Positions 43,977 through 51,749 of a stretch of 64,000 nucleotides of DNA are shown here, piece after piece. A program made the translations under genes and the position numbers. Every line of letters starts with the position of its first letter. The first letter of the stretch is position 1. The notes beneath the pieces are model-generated. The model searched no databases and was not told the DNA's origin. It saw only the letters and a program-made list of their open reading frames with translations. Origin of the DNA: Candidatus Binatia bacterium (lineage in GTDB: Bacteria > Desulfobacterota > Binatia > Bin18); NCBI GenBank assembly GCA_951812575.1, contig OX638322.1, positions 2,851,925-2,915,924 of the forward strand. Reading direction: 5' to 3'.

Positions 43977-44119
43977 AGCGGTTTACGATAAGTTGTAGCC
44001 ACATCGCGCTACCTTTGTCATGCCGGACTTGATCCGGCATCCAGAGGGCGGGGGTTGGGGCTGGATCCCTGCTTTCGCCGGAATGACGGGCGGCTACACA
44101 GAATCGTAATTTGCCCTAG
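43973..44119. repeat. CTAG palindromic element, full copy (147 bp)
   Basis: Left end CTAGAGCGGTTTACGATAAG with TTGTAGCC; right end GGCTACACAGAATCG then TAATTTGCCCTAG. The complement of the right end (CTAGGGCAAATTACGATTCT) pairs with the left end over about 28 bases. The core CATGCCGGACTTGATCCGGC (44020-44039) is also palindromic. It looks like a MITE- or ERIC-like unit, in tandem with the preceding element. Confidence 0.7.
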
Positions 44120-44165
44120 TGCATATATTCGAATGGAACGGCAAAACCCAGCGCAGGAGGCAGAG

Positions 44166-44552
44166 TCACCAGCGGAGCGCCTGGGCTTTTTTCTCATGCA
44201 CTTGCCGGTAACTCACCCCGTTGTGGTGGGCGCGGACGACTTTCCCCATGCGCTGTGCCTGCGTACGAAAGGCGGGATGCCGTAAGAAACGGTGGATGAA
44301 TTCGGCGGTCTCATCAAAAGCGACATCAAGATACACGAGGCAGTAAGCAGCATGAAGCAGGCTGGGGTGGTAGAAACCGTGATCTCGTGTGAAAAACGTT
44401 GGGCGACGAAGAGTATGCAGCAACGGGATGATATCGTCTCGATCCTTCATCCCGAAACGACCGATTTCAAACCCAATCTGTCGAAAGTGAATCTTGCGAG
44501 CGCGGAGCCTATCTCGTTCGAGGACGCTGATGTCTTCATCCAGAATGTTCAC
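44166..44552 (-). CDS. DUF5615 PIN-like toxin
   Basis: 128 aa. It starts N-I-L-D-E-D-I-S (acidic residues of the PIN-like active site), and T-R-D-H-G-F-Y-H follows mid-protein. This fits the DUF5615 family of predicted ribonuclease toxins. It begins with GTG at 44552, overlapping the stop of the DUF433 gene (GTGA), so translation is coupled. RNA target and activity are unknown. Confidence 0.75.
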   Translation of the reverse strand: MNILDEDISVLERDRLRARKIHFRQIGFEIGRFGMKDRDDIIPLLHTLRRPTFFTRDHGFYHPSLLHAAYCLVYLDVAFDETAEFIHRFLRHPAFRTQAQRMGKVVRAHHNGVSYRQVHEKKAQALRW

Positions 44553-44803
44553 GCCGCCCGCTGCCGTTCTTCAGCTTTTTCGATGAGAGCCTCGCCCGCA
44601 AGCGAGAGGACCTCAGCGATTGCGTCGTGATCGATCCGGCCATCATATGCAGCCGAGACTCGATCCCAATCCCAGCCTTTGACAAGCATTTCAAGGACAC
44701 TCCTGACCATGATCCGGGTCCCCTTGAAAGTCGGCTGGCCGTGACAGATGTCCGGGTCCACGACGATGTACTGTCCGATTTCCTTACTTTTGCGCGTTTT
44801 CAC
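44549..44803 (-). CDS. DUF433-family antitoxin
   Basis: 84 aa winged-helix-like DUF433 protein with the signature Y-I-V-V-D-P-D-I-C-H-G-Q-P-T-F-K-G-T-R, then L-V-K-G-W-D-W-D and L-S-L-A-G-E-A-L. Usual partner and repressor for DUF5615 toxins. Start: GTG 44803 after GGGAGTCCGTC; the frame is open to 44917, but those residues have no family likeness. Antitoxin precedes toxin, the standard order of this pair. Confidence 0.75.
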   Translation of the reverse strand: MKTRKSKEIGQYIVVDPDICHGQPTFKGTRIMVRSVLEMLVKGWDWDRVSAAYDGRIDHDAIAEVLSLAGEALIEKAEERQRAA

Positions 44804-44943
44804 GACGGACTCCCAACCTGTCTTATGTATTCCAATCTGGCACACCTCAGTTTCCGATGGAAGAGCAGCCGTCGTGCTGCGATCCCAGTATTGCCTTTTG
44901 GAAGAAAGACGCCGCATTTCACGCCTGATCCCTCCTAATCGAC

Positions 44944-45813
44944 CTATTCCAGATAGTGGGTCGTATACCAGTCTGCGATCTCTCCGCCCTGTGCAATCCA
45001 GACCTCTTCCCGCTGGGTGATGTGGGCGAGCGCCTTGGCGAAGTATTTGCTGCGAAAGGGATGGCCGATCAGGAAGGGATGCAGACAGATCGCCATGACC
45101 CGCCCGGTCTTGGCACCGTCCTCATAGAGCACATCAAACTGGTCCACGATCATCTGGTAGAACTCCTCCCCGGACATGCCATGCTCAAGGAAGGCCGGGA
45201 TGTCATTGAGCTCGACCGAATAGGGCATTGAGATCAAGCGTCCCTGGGCGACCCGCATCGGGTAGGGCTGCTCGTCATTGATCCAGTTGCAGACGTACTC
45301 GATTCCATTTTCCGCCAGCAGGTCCGGCGTCCGGTAGGATTCGCTCAGCGCTGGGCTCAGCCAGCCTTTGGGTGCCGTCCCAGTTACCGACCGGATGGTG
45401 TCTACCACGTCCCGGATCAGTACCCGTTCCTCGGCCTCGGGTTGCTCGTTGAGGAGCACCGAGTTCGTCGTGCCGTGTCCCATCCACTCCCAGTGGCGCT
45501 GATTGCCGGCCTCAATGATCTGCGGATAGTGCGCACAGACCTCCGAGTTCAGGGCGACCGTACCCGGCACGTCGTATCGATCCATGACCTCCATCATGCG
45601 CCAAATGCCGACCCGCACGCCGTAATCGCGCCAGGAGTAGTTCAGCACATCAGGTTTCAGATGCGCCGTAACCGGCGTAATCGAGGTCGCGGGCTTGTCG
45701 AAGTGAAAGTGCTCAATGTTCGGAATCACCCAGACCGCGACCCGAGCGCCGTTTGGAAAGCGCAGCGGTTTACGGTCGACAATCGGTGAATAACTGAAAC
45801 GCTCGTGCTCCAT
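44944..45813 (-). CDS. Polysaccharide deacetylase-fold hydrolase (allantoinase PuuE-like)
   Basis: 289 aa NodB/polysaccharide-deacetylase fold. It has N-S-E-V-C-A-H-Y and E-W-M-G-H-G-T-T-N-S (metal His region), G-W-L-S-P-A-L-S-E-S (replacing the usual R-x-P) and a C-terminal C-L-H-P-F-L-I-G. The subfamily with W-R-D-Y-G near residue 70 includes allantoinase PuuE and amide hydrolases rather than sugar deacetylases. Start: ATG 45813 after GGGAGACGAGC. Last gene of the minus-strand Rieske operon, 72 bases after the Rieske gene. Likely hydrolyses a C-N bond in that pathway (inference). Confidence 0.8.
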   Translation of the reverse strand: MEHERFSYSPIVDRKPLRFPNGARVAVWVIPNIEHFHFDKPATSITPVTAHLKPDVLNYSWRDYGVRVGIWRMMEVMDRYDVPGTVALNSEVCAHYPQIIEAGNQRHWEWMGHGTTNSVLLNEQPEAEERVLIRDVVDTIRSVTGTAPKGWLSPALSESYRTPDLLAENGIEYVCNWINDEQPYPMRVAQGRLISMPYSVELNDIPAFLEHGMSGEEFYQMIVDQFDVLYEDGAKTGRVMAICLHPFLIGHPFRSKYFAKALAHITQREEVWIAQGGEIADWYTTHYLE

Positions 45814-45885
45814 GCTCGTCTCCCACTCTGATGCGTTTGATGGCGCATTATCGCCCACCCAAAATAGATGGGCGAATCGATGGAC

Positions 45886-47031
45886 TTACCCCGCCATCTC
45901 CGTCCCGAACATGCGATCGAGATAGGAGTTCAGCAAATGGTGAATGGCTTTTTCGAGGCCCATAGTCGGACCGGGGCGGAAGTGGCGGGAGCCGACGCCG
46001 TTCTGGAGCGAGAGCATCATCTCGGTGTCTTCGCCGGCGACCAGCCGAATGAAATCCTTGACCACCGTGTTCTTGGCCTCGAAGGCCGGCTGCTCAAACC
46101 ACTCGTCCGGGTATTGGGTCAGGATGGTAATGCGCGTTTTGTCCGGCGCAATGGGATGACAGAACCACGGCTGGAGCATGTCGGGCCGGGCAAACATATT
46201 GAAGCTCGGCCGGATGAAGATGGTGAAGGCAAAGGACTGCGACTTCTGCTCCAGCCAGGGCATGGCCTTGCCAAACAGCCAGGCGCCATCCGGGGCCATG
46301 GTCAGGCTTTCGTACTCCGAGTGATAGCCGTGTGGGGTCAGGTAGAACGGAAATTTATCTACGGGAAAGACCTTGCCAAAAGACGAACCATGAATCACCC
46401 CGACGTGATAGATGTCCATCAGGTTTTCCGGGATAAACTTCCAGTTGCAGTCCAGCTCAAAGGTGTACTCGTCGGCGATGCGCGTCTCTTCGGCGCGTAG
46501 AAACCCGGCGGCTTCCTGCACGCGGTCGACAGCGAGATAGGAGGCCAGGCTTTCTGCCTGAGGATCGAAGTTAATAAAGATATAGCCCGCCCAGGTGTCG
46601 AGTTGAACGCCAGGCAAACGACAGGACTTCCAGTCGAAATCCGTGACCTGTGCACTATAGGGCGCGCCGGTCAGCTCGCCGTTCAGACCGTACGTCCAGG
46701 CGTGATACGGACAGCTGAACTCCTGGGTATTCCCCTCGCCCTGGACCACCTCGACACCGCGATGCTGACACACGTTGGCAAAGGCGTGCAGCGCGCCGTT
46801 CTTATCCTTACAGACAAGGACGGGCTCGCCGGCAATGCGCAGGGCGCGGTAGTCGCCCGGCTCAGTATATTGCTCGACCCGTCCGACGCAGATCCAGTCT
46901 TTCATGAAGATCTGTTCGATCTCTTTTTGGAAGATCTCGGGCGAGGTATAAAACTCTCCCGGCAGATGCCTGGCGTGCAGCAGGTCCTGCCGTGTTCTTG
47001 AGAAGTCTTGAAGGTCGAGATGGGCGGACAT
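45886..47031 (-). CDS. Rieske-type aromatic-ring-hydroxylating oxygenase, alpha subunit
   Basis: 381 aa. Rieske ligands Cys88-x-His90 (C-Q-H-R-G) and Cys107-x-x-His110 (C-P-Y-H-A-W). The iron site N-L-M-D-I-Y-H-V-G-V-I-H has the classical bridging Asp and two His. Closely similar in length and plan to 28570-29712, so the two are paralogues. Start: ATG 47031 with AGGAGGATATC overlapping the stop of the upstream alpha/beta hydrolase. Electron-transfer partners are not encoded nearby. Confidence 0.9.
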   Translation of the reverse strand: MSAHLDLQDFSRTRQDLLHARHLPGEFYTSPEIFQKEIEQIFMKDWICVGRVEQYTEPGDYRALRIAGEPVLVCKDKNGALHAFANVCQHRGVEVVQGEGNTQEFSCPYHAWTYGLNGELTGAPYSAQVTDFDWKSCRLPGVQLDTWAGYIFINFDPQAESLASYLAVDRVQEAAGFLRAEETRIADEYTFELDCNWKFIPENLMDIYHVGVIHGSSFGKVFPVDKFPFYLTPHGYHSEYESLTMAPDGAWLFGKAMPWLEQKSQSFAFTIFIRPSFNMFARPDMLQPWFCHPIAPDKTRITILTQYPDEWFEQPAFEAKNTVVKDFIRLVAGEDTEMMLSLQNGVGSRHFRPGPTMGLEKAIHHLLNSYLDRMFGTEMAG

Positions 47032-47040
47032 GATATCCTC

Positions 47041-47883
47041 CTAAGCTTTGTCTCTCTTTTGGAAGAAGTCGAGCAGCGCCGCGTTACACGCCTCGGGATT
47101 ATCCTCAAGCACCATATGACCCGCGCCGGGAATTTCGGCCCACCGACCGTCCGGGATACATGTGAGCATTTTTTGACAGGTGTCAGCGCTCAGTACATCT
47201 GACTCCCCACCACGCAAGATCAGGGTCGGGCAACGAATCTGACTCAAAAGATCCCAGGTCTGCTGCGGGTCGTCAGGCTTCAGGTTTGGATCGAAGATGG
47301 CCTGGTCTATCCGCCACGCAATCGTGCCGTCCGAGCCCTCTTTGAGCATCCAGGTGAGGCGGGTCTGGCGGTTTTCCTCTGAGGCTTTGGAATGGCGCAT
47401 TTTCAGAAACGCCTTGGCCGCCTGCCACGAGTCAAACCCCGCAGGCGTGTTCCCCAGTTCGGTGCGCATACGCTGCATGCCCGTGGGGTCAACCTCCGGG
47501 CCGATGTCCAGGATGCCCAGTGCCAGCACCCGGTCGGGGTGACGCGCGGCGTAGTGGATGGCGTTGAGACCACCCATCGAGTGACCAATCAGGATGAGCT
47601 TGTCGAGTTGAAGCGTCTCGACAAAGGCTTCCACGTCCGAGACATAGGCCGCTCGTGTGTAGTCGCCGTCCGCAGCCCAGTCGGTCTCACCCCGCCCGCG
47701 CTGGTCCAGAGCCAGGACGCGATACCGGTCGCTCACGACGGCGGCCCACTCATCGAACCAGTGGCCATAGGCGCGCAAACCGTGCAGACAGACCATGGGC
47801 GTCGCCTGCGCACTTCCCCACTCCACATAATGCATCCTGAGGCCGTTGATGGTGGCATAGTGACTCGTTGCCTGGGTAGACAT
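47041..47883 (-). CDS. Alpha/beta hydrolase
   Basis: 280 aa. H-G-L-R (oxyanion), nucleophile elbow I-G-H-S-M-G-G-L (Ser about 101), Asp in I-L-R-G-G-E-S-D-V or preceding the cap, and terminal His in P-G-A-G-H-M-V-L-E-D. Resembles meta-cleavage product hydrolases, haloperoxidases and esterases. Start: ATG 47883 after CAGGAGAGTGAGCC. It lies between the SDR (24 bases) and a Rieske oxygenase (9 bases), so it belongs to the same operon and probably acts on its product. Confidence 0.85.
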   Translation of the reverse strand: MSTQATSHYATINGLRMHYVEWGSAQATPMVCLHGLRAYGHWFDEWAAVVSDRYRVLALDQRGRGETDWAADGDYTRAAYVSDVEAFVETLQLDKLILIGHSMGGLNAIHYAARHPDRVLALGILDIGPEVDPTGMQRMRTELGNTPAGFDSWQAAKAFLKMRHSKASEENRQTRLTWMLKEGSDGTIAWRIDQAIFDPNLKPDDPQQTWDLLSQIRCPTLILRGGESDVLSADTCQKMLTCIPDGRWAEIPGAGHMVLEDNPEACNAALLDFFQKRDKA

Positions 47884-47907
47884 GGCTCACTCTCCTGATT
47901 CGCGCTG

Positions 47908-48681
47908 CTACTGCGTGACAAAGCCGCCATCTACGGACATAGCCGTTCCGGTCACAAAAGAGGCGGCATCGGAACACAGCCAGACTACCGCCTCGGCAAT
48001 CTCCTCCGGTTGCCCCATGCGCCCTACTGGCTCCCTGGCCTCGATGGCCTTGATGATCTGGTCGCCCAGTTCAGGCTGGGCGGCCAGGACCTTATCGACC
48101 AGCGGCGTTTGGACCGGCCCCGGACAGACGGCGTTGACCCGAATGCCGGACTTGGCGTACTCCAGGGCCGCGGTTTTCGTCAGGCCGAGGACGCCGTGCT
48201 TGCTGGCCGAATAGGCTGGCATCCCGTTCGATCCGACCAGCCCGAAGTTCGAGGCGGTGTTGACGATCGCACCCCCACCTTGGCTCAACATGTGCGGGAT
48301 CTCGTGTTTCATGCATAACCACACGCCGGTCAGGTTGGTCGCAATAATCCGATCCCAGTTCTCCTGGCTGCACTCGGCGGTCTGCTTGATGTCTCCCTGG
48401 ATACCAGCGTTATTCAAGGCGCAGTCCAAACGGCCATAGGTGCCCACGGCCTGCTCGACCAGGGCGGCCACCTCCGCCGCCTGGGAGACATCGGCGCGGA
48501 CGAACCGCGCTGTTCCACCGGCCGATTCGATCATGCGGACCGTCTCCTGTCCGCCGTCCTCATCCACGTCGGCAACAACAACCTTGGCATCTGCTCTGGC
48601 AAAAACTACCGCCGAGGCGCGCCCAATGCCCGAGCCGCCACCGGTCACCAGTGCTACTCTTGTGTCTAATTGCCCAGCCAT
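47908..48681 (-). CDS. Short-chain dehydrogenase/reductase (SDR)
   Basis: 257 aa classical SDR. T-G-G-G-S-G-I-G cofactor motif (about 13-20), acidic D-V-D-E after strand two (NAD preference), N-N-A-G-I, catalytic Ser in N-T-A-S-N, and Y-S-A-S-K; the C-terminus has V-T-G-T-A-M-S-V-D-G-G-F. Start: ATG 48681 after AAAGGAGCACGGGCC; the frame continues upstream through a short direct repeat and is not coding there. Third gene of the operon that starts with the Rieske oxygenase at 50253. It may oxidise a dihydrodiol or alcohol made by the oxygenases (inference). Confidence 0.9.
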   Translation of the reverse strand: MAGQLDTRVALVTGGGSGIGRASAVVFARADAKVVVADVDEDGGQETVRMIESAGGTARFVRADVSQAAEVAALVEQAVGTYGRLDCALNNAGIQGDIKQTAECSQENWDRIIATNLTGVWLCMKHEIPHMLSQGGGAIVNTASNFGLVGSNGMPAYSASKHGVLGLTKTAALEYAKSGIRVNAVCPGPVQTPLVDKVLAAQPELGDQIIKAIEAREPVGRMGQPEEIAEAVVWLCSDAASFVTGTAMSVDGGFVTQ

Positions 48682-48697
48682 GGCCCGTGCTCCTTTC

Positions 48698-48723
48698 TGA
48701 TGAAAACCTTTTTGATGAAAACC
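48698..48723. repeat. Short direct repeat TGATGAAAACC x2
   Basis: Two 11-base units at 48698-48708 and 48713-48723, 15 bases apart. They sit in the short gap between the small protein gene and the SDR ribosome-binding site. Possibly slippage; no regulatory role is claimed. Confidence 0.5.
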
Positions 48724-48736
48724 GTTCGTGGGAGGT

Positions 48737-49060
48737 TTACTCCACCCGCCGGAAGCGGGTGGGCTCAATGGCCTCAAAGATATGGGGATTGTGATACAAC
48801 TCCACGGCGCTGGTGACTTCCACCAGCGACAGCGTCAGATAGTAGAGCGGCTGCGCTTCTGCGGGGAGTTGGTCAAGCGGAAATTGGTCGAGATAGGCAA
48901 CCACGGCTTCCAGTTGAGGAAAGAGCGCGTCGTAGAACGCCTGAATCTCCTCCATACTGCTGGACAGGCGTTTGGCGCGTCGCTCGCGCTCTGTGGCCAG
49001 AGCCCAGGCGCTGAACGGTTCAAGGCTCTGAAACGGCTCCGGCAGAGGCACTCCGGACAT
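48737..49060 (-). CDS. Small Rieske-associated protein of unknown function (copy B)
   Basis: 107 aa, paralogue of 30771-31121, with the same blocks (L-P-E-P-F, W-A-L-A-T-E, R-L-S-S-x-M, I-Q-A-F-Y-D, E-A-V, A-V-E-L). No signal, membrane segment, Cys or metal motif. Its ATG overlaps the TGA of the upstream Rieske gene by one base (TGATG), so translation is coupled. Repeated pairing with the Glu-type Rieske alpha subunit suggests a dedicated accessory subunit. A GC hairpin formed by the last codons (48742-48762) has no following T-run. Function unproven. Confidence 0.75.
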   Translation of the reverse strand: MSGVPLPEPFQSLEPFSAWALATERERRAKRLSSSMEEIQAFYDALFPQLEAVVAYLDQFPLDQLPAEAQPLYYLTLSLVEVTSAVELYHNPHIFEAIEPTRFRRVE

Positions 49061-50253
49061 CAGTGCCCCCGTCCGTTGAAAAAGCCCATATAGTCTTCCA
49101 ACACTGTGTGAAAATGCCGAATCTGGATCTCATCGTCCTGGAGGATGAGATGCGTTTTTGCCCGCGCGGTCAGGCCAGTTTGCAGGGTCTCATGCGCCAC
49201 GGCGTCCTCCTGGAGCACATCACAGATGCGGTGTTTGAGGTATTCCTGGCTGAGTCGCTGGCTAGCAGTTTCGGCGGGCGGAAAATGAAATTTGATCTCC
49301 CAGATACAGCGATCGACCGCCAGCGGCCAGAAATTATACGTCATGTAATAGTCGTCTTCGATGCCCCGAAACTGGAGAATGACAAAATTGGGAAAGATCA
49401 CAAAAAAGTCAAAGTCCCCCAGCATAGGCAGGCGGCTGTTGGTGGTGGCGGTATTGAGCTGGTTCATGAGCGCGCCGGTCGGCGTCGGCGTACTTGCTGA
49501 ATTATAGGTGGTCGACCAGACCGCGTGGTGATTATACAGCTTCACGCCCGAGAGACGCAGATAGCGGTTGTCCTTGAGGACGAACATGCCGGGAAAGGAA
49601 TAGCGATGCTGGAAGGGCAGGTGGTAGGCTTCGTTCTGGGCGTCCAGGGCGACCTTCCAGTTGGCCTGCTCTTCGACTTTATAGGTATGGGTTAGGCGGC
49701 GCTTATGAAAGGCGGCACCTTTCATCTGTTCAGCCACGCCACCCAGGTAGTCGGTGAGCGTCTCTTGGGGCTGTGGGCCCAGATGCACGAAGATGAATCC
49801 TTCCCAGATGTCGGTGGTCACCGGGGTGAGTCCCAGCTCGCTCTTATCGATATCATGGAAGTTCTCTTCATCCGGCACGCCGGTGAGTTGCCCCTGGGCG
49901 TTATACCCCCAGCTATGAAAATGGCAGGCTAGGGCTCCTCGGCAGGTTCCGCGTTCTTCCCAGACCAGCTTGTTGGAGCGGTGCGAACAGACATTGTGAA
50001 AGCCACGTATGACGCCGTCCTTTCCCCGGATGACCAGAATCGAGGTTTTACACACCGCCAGCTCGCGCACGAAAAAGTCGCCCGTATTGGGAATATCATC
50101 GACGCGGCCCACGTTGAGCCAGGTGCGGCGAAAGACCCGTTCGCGTTCAAGCTCAAAATACTCCGGGGAAATGCACGATTCCGCCGGTACGGGTCCGGTC
50201 CCCAGTTCGGGGTATTCCTTTGACCAGCGTCTGTTCTCCATGGCGGTTTGCAT
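49060..50253 (-). CDS. Rieske oxygenase alpha subunit with Glu at the bridging position (copy B)
   Basis: 397 aa. Rieske ligands Cys89-x-His91 (C-S-H-R-S, with Ser in place of the usual Gly) and Cys110-x-x-His113 (C-H-F-H-S-W). The iron site reads Q-N-E-A-Y-H-L-P-F-Q-H, with Glu208, His211 and His216. As in copy A, Glu replaces the bridging Asp. Start: ATG 50253 after AAGGAGGGAGTGCC. First gene of a six-gene minus-strand operon (small protein, SDR, hydrolase, second Rieske, deacetylase-fold enzyme). Substrate unknown; CntA-like N-methyl or quaternary-amine chemistry is one option. Confidence 0.85.
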   Translation of the reverse strand: MQTAMENRRWSKEYPELGTGPVPAESCISPEYFELERERVFRRTWLNVGRVDDIPNTGDFFVRELAVCKTSILVIRGKDGVIRGFHNVCSHRSNKLVWEERGTCRGALACHFHSWGYNAQGQLTGVPDEENFHDIDKSELGLTPVTTDIWEGFIFVHLGPQPQETLTDYLGGVAEQMKGAAFHKRRLTHTYKVEEQANWKVALDAQNEAYHLPFQHRYSFPGMFVLKDNRYLRLSGVKLYNHHAVWSTTYNSASTPTPTGALMNQLNTATTNSRLPMLGDFDFFVIFPNFVILQFRGIEDDYYMTYNFWPLAVDRCIWEIKFHFPPAETASQRLSQEYLKHRICDVLQEDAVAHETLQTGLTARAKTHLILQDDEIQIRHFHTVLEDYMGFFNGRGH

Positions 50254-50466
50254 GGCACTCCCTCCTTATTTTGGCGCGATCTTCTTTATAATCGTCGGCT
50301 GCGTTCACCCGCTCTCACAGCCCTTCTGCATCTTTCAAATCGATGGTGTCAAGAGCTGCGCAGAACTAATTGCGTTCCGCGAGTTGACACGCCACCCCAG
50401 GGTTTGCTCTGGTAATGTCATAACTCGGCTGTCCTAGATGCAGCCCATGAATACAGGAGGAATGCC

Positions 50467-51018
50467 ATGGCGAGTACCGATGATCTGAAGGCGAACGAGC
50501 AGCAAGCGGACGCTACTCCGGATATTTTTGCGCCAGCGTTTGGTAAAATCGGTCTCTCCCTGCTTGAAAAGGTCCAGATTCAAGCTCAGGTACTCGTGCC
50601 CATGCTTCGCGCCTTTCGGGCCGAGCTGGGGGAGGAGCGGGCGAACCAGATTGCCAGCCAGGCCCTCCGGGAGTGGTCGGGCAATCTCTACCAGGAAATC
50701 GGGGGTCAGCTCTCCGGCAGCCCTCGGCAGAAATGGGACGCCATCAATGAGGCCATGTTCAAACGGGTCGGCGGTGATGTGGACCTTGAGACGCTCAAGC
50801 GGGAGCCAGAAGCCTGGGAGTTCAATATCACCAGTTGCCGCTACGCGGATTTCTTCCGGCAACTGGGAGAACCCGAACTCGGCGCGCTGCTGACGTGTGA
50901 GATGGACGTGGATATTGAAGCGGTGGGAGGTCCTGAGGTCACCATGACCCGGACACAAACGATCATGAAGGGCGCCAATTACTGCGACTTTCGGTTCAAG
51001 ATGAAGACCGGCGGTTAA
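50467..51018 (+). CDS. L-2-amino-thiazoline-4-carboxylate (ATC) hydrolase-like protein
   Basis: 183 aa. The C-terminal half has C-R-Y-A-D-F-F-R-Q-L-G-E-P-E-L, T-C-E-M-D and T-R-T-Q-T-I-M-K-G, followed by C-D-F-R-F, the core of the ATC_hydrolase family (AtcB-like). These convert the ring-opened thiazoline toward cysteine or act on related substrates. No AtcC-like partner is adjacent. Start: ATG 50467 after GGAGGAATGCC. Divergent from the Rieske operon with a 213-base gap. Confidence 0.8.
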   Translation: MASTDDLKANEQQADATPDIFAPAFGKIGLSLLEKVQIQAQVLVPMLRAFRAELGEERANQIASQALREWSGNLYQEIGGQLSGSPRQKWDAINEAMFKRVGGDVDLETLKREPEAWEFNITSCRYADFFRQLGEPELGALLTCEMDVDIEAVGGPEVTMTRTQTIMKGANYCDFRFKMKTGG

Positions 51019-51067
51019 TGAGCGGCAGCGTAGAGGCCTCTCCTCTGGCAGCCCCTTCTACCTATAT

Positions 51068-51162
51068 TCATGCCCCACTGCGCCCCTGGTCAATTAGAGC
51101 GAGAACGCGCTCCGGGGTGAGCGGAATCTCGTTGACCCGTACCCCCAACGGTGCCCAGGGCG
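51068..51162 (-). pseudogene. Relic of a molybdenum hydroxylase large-subunit 3' end
   Basis: Read on the minus strand it encodes A-P-L-G-V-R-V-N-E-I-P-L-T-P-E-R-V-L-A-L-I-D-Q, then G-R-S-G-A and a stop. This is almost the same as the last 25 residues of the intact gene at 51750-54125, but with a different tail. It breaks off at about 51162, where similarity stops. It probably derives from a second paralogue lost by recombination. Confidence 0.65.
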
Positions 51163-51202
51163 CTGCGTAAAGGCCGCCGGCGCATAGTAGGCGGAAAGAG
51201 AA

Positions 51203-51658
51203 ATGAACATACCAACACAAATCGCAACGGTGCTCCTGGGCTTACTGGCGGGCGCTCTGCTACTTCTCGCTATGGGATTGGTGCCTTACTGGCAGGCGCT
51301 TGAACCGGCGTCTTTTGTTTCGATTTTTCGCGATAACTCAGGTCACATCGCAAGCTTTATGATGCCGCTCGGTTTTAGTGCAACGGGTATCACATGGTTA
51401 GCTTTGGGGTTGGCAATCTGGAAGAAGATGCCGAGTAAAAACTGGCTCATCGCGGCATCTATTTGCGCGCTTTGCATGCTCGCAACGTTTCCCATCTACT
51501 TCAGTGGAGCAAATGCAGCATTGGCTGAAGGTGCCGTACCGGCAACGGAGCTAGCGAATGCGCTTAGCCAATGGCAATTGGTGCATTGGGTTAGAACACT
51601 AGCAGCCACCGCAGGTTGTATCTGTGCCCTCAAAGCGGTTCAGGCGAGCGCCGACTAA
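51203..51658 (+). CDS. DUF1772 (anthrone-oxygenase-like) membrane protein
   Basis: 151 aa with four hydrophobic segments: about 7-30, 50-72, 82-100 and 130-147. Size and the W-x-x-H-W-x-R-T motif before the last segment fit the DUF1772 family, which includes fungal anthrone oxygenases but is mostly uncharacterised in bacteria. Inner membrane. Start: ATG 51203 after GGAAAGAGAA. It is less GC-rich than its neighbours and lies between two broken gene ends, so it probably arrived by transfer. Confidence 0.7.
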   Translation: MNIPTQIATVLLGLLAGALLLLAMGLVPYWQALEPASFVSIFRDNSGHIASFMMPLGFSATGITWLALGLAIWKKMPSKNWLIAASICALCMLATFPIYFSGANAALAEGAVPATELANALSQWQLVHWVRTLAATAGCICALKAVQASAD

Positions 51659-51715
51659 AGGGATGATATCCGCCATTGTCAGTTGGTCGCCGGTGAGGGT
51701 GAGGCCGAGACGCAT
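51656..51715 (-). pseudogene. 5' fragment of a gene downstream of the molybdenum hydroxylase
   Basis: On the minus strand an ATG at 51715 follows AGAGGAGAAGCGT and encodes M-R-L-G-L-T-L-T-G-D-Q-L-T-M-A-D-I-I-P-L, then loses sense where the DUF1772 segment begins. It resembles the start of an LLM-family protein, though 20 residues are too few to be sure. It marks the second edge of an insertion. Confidence 0.4.
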
Positions 51716-51749
51716 ACGCTTCTCCTCTCGCGCACCCTTATCGTCTCTT

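Noticed and set aside
43783..43998. Small plus-strand frame after the nucleotidyltransferase as a possible HEPN toxin
   Set aside because: It lies within a palindromic element and lacks the R-x4-6-H motif of HEPN RNases.
44804..44917. N-terminal extension of the DUF433 protein
   Set aside because: The extension has no family likeness; GTG 44803 has a good GGGAG and gives the usual length.
48742..48762. GC hairpin at the end of the small Rieske-associated gene as a terminator
   Set aside because: It lies in the last codons, has no T-run after it on the coding strand, and the SDR gene follows closely in the same operon.
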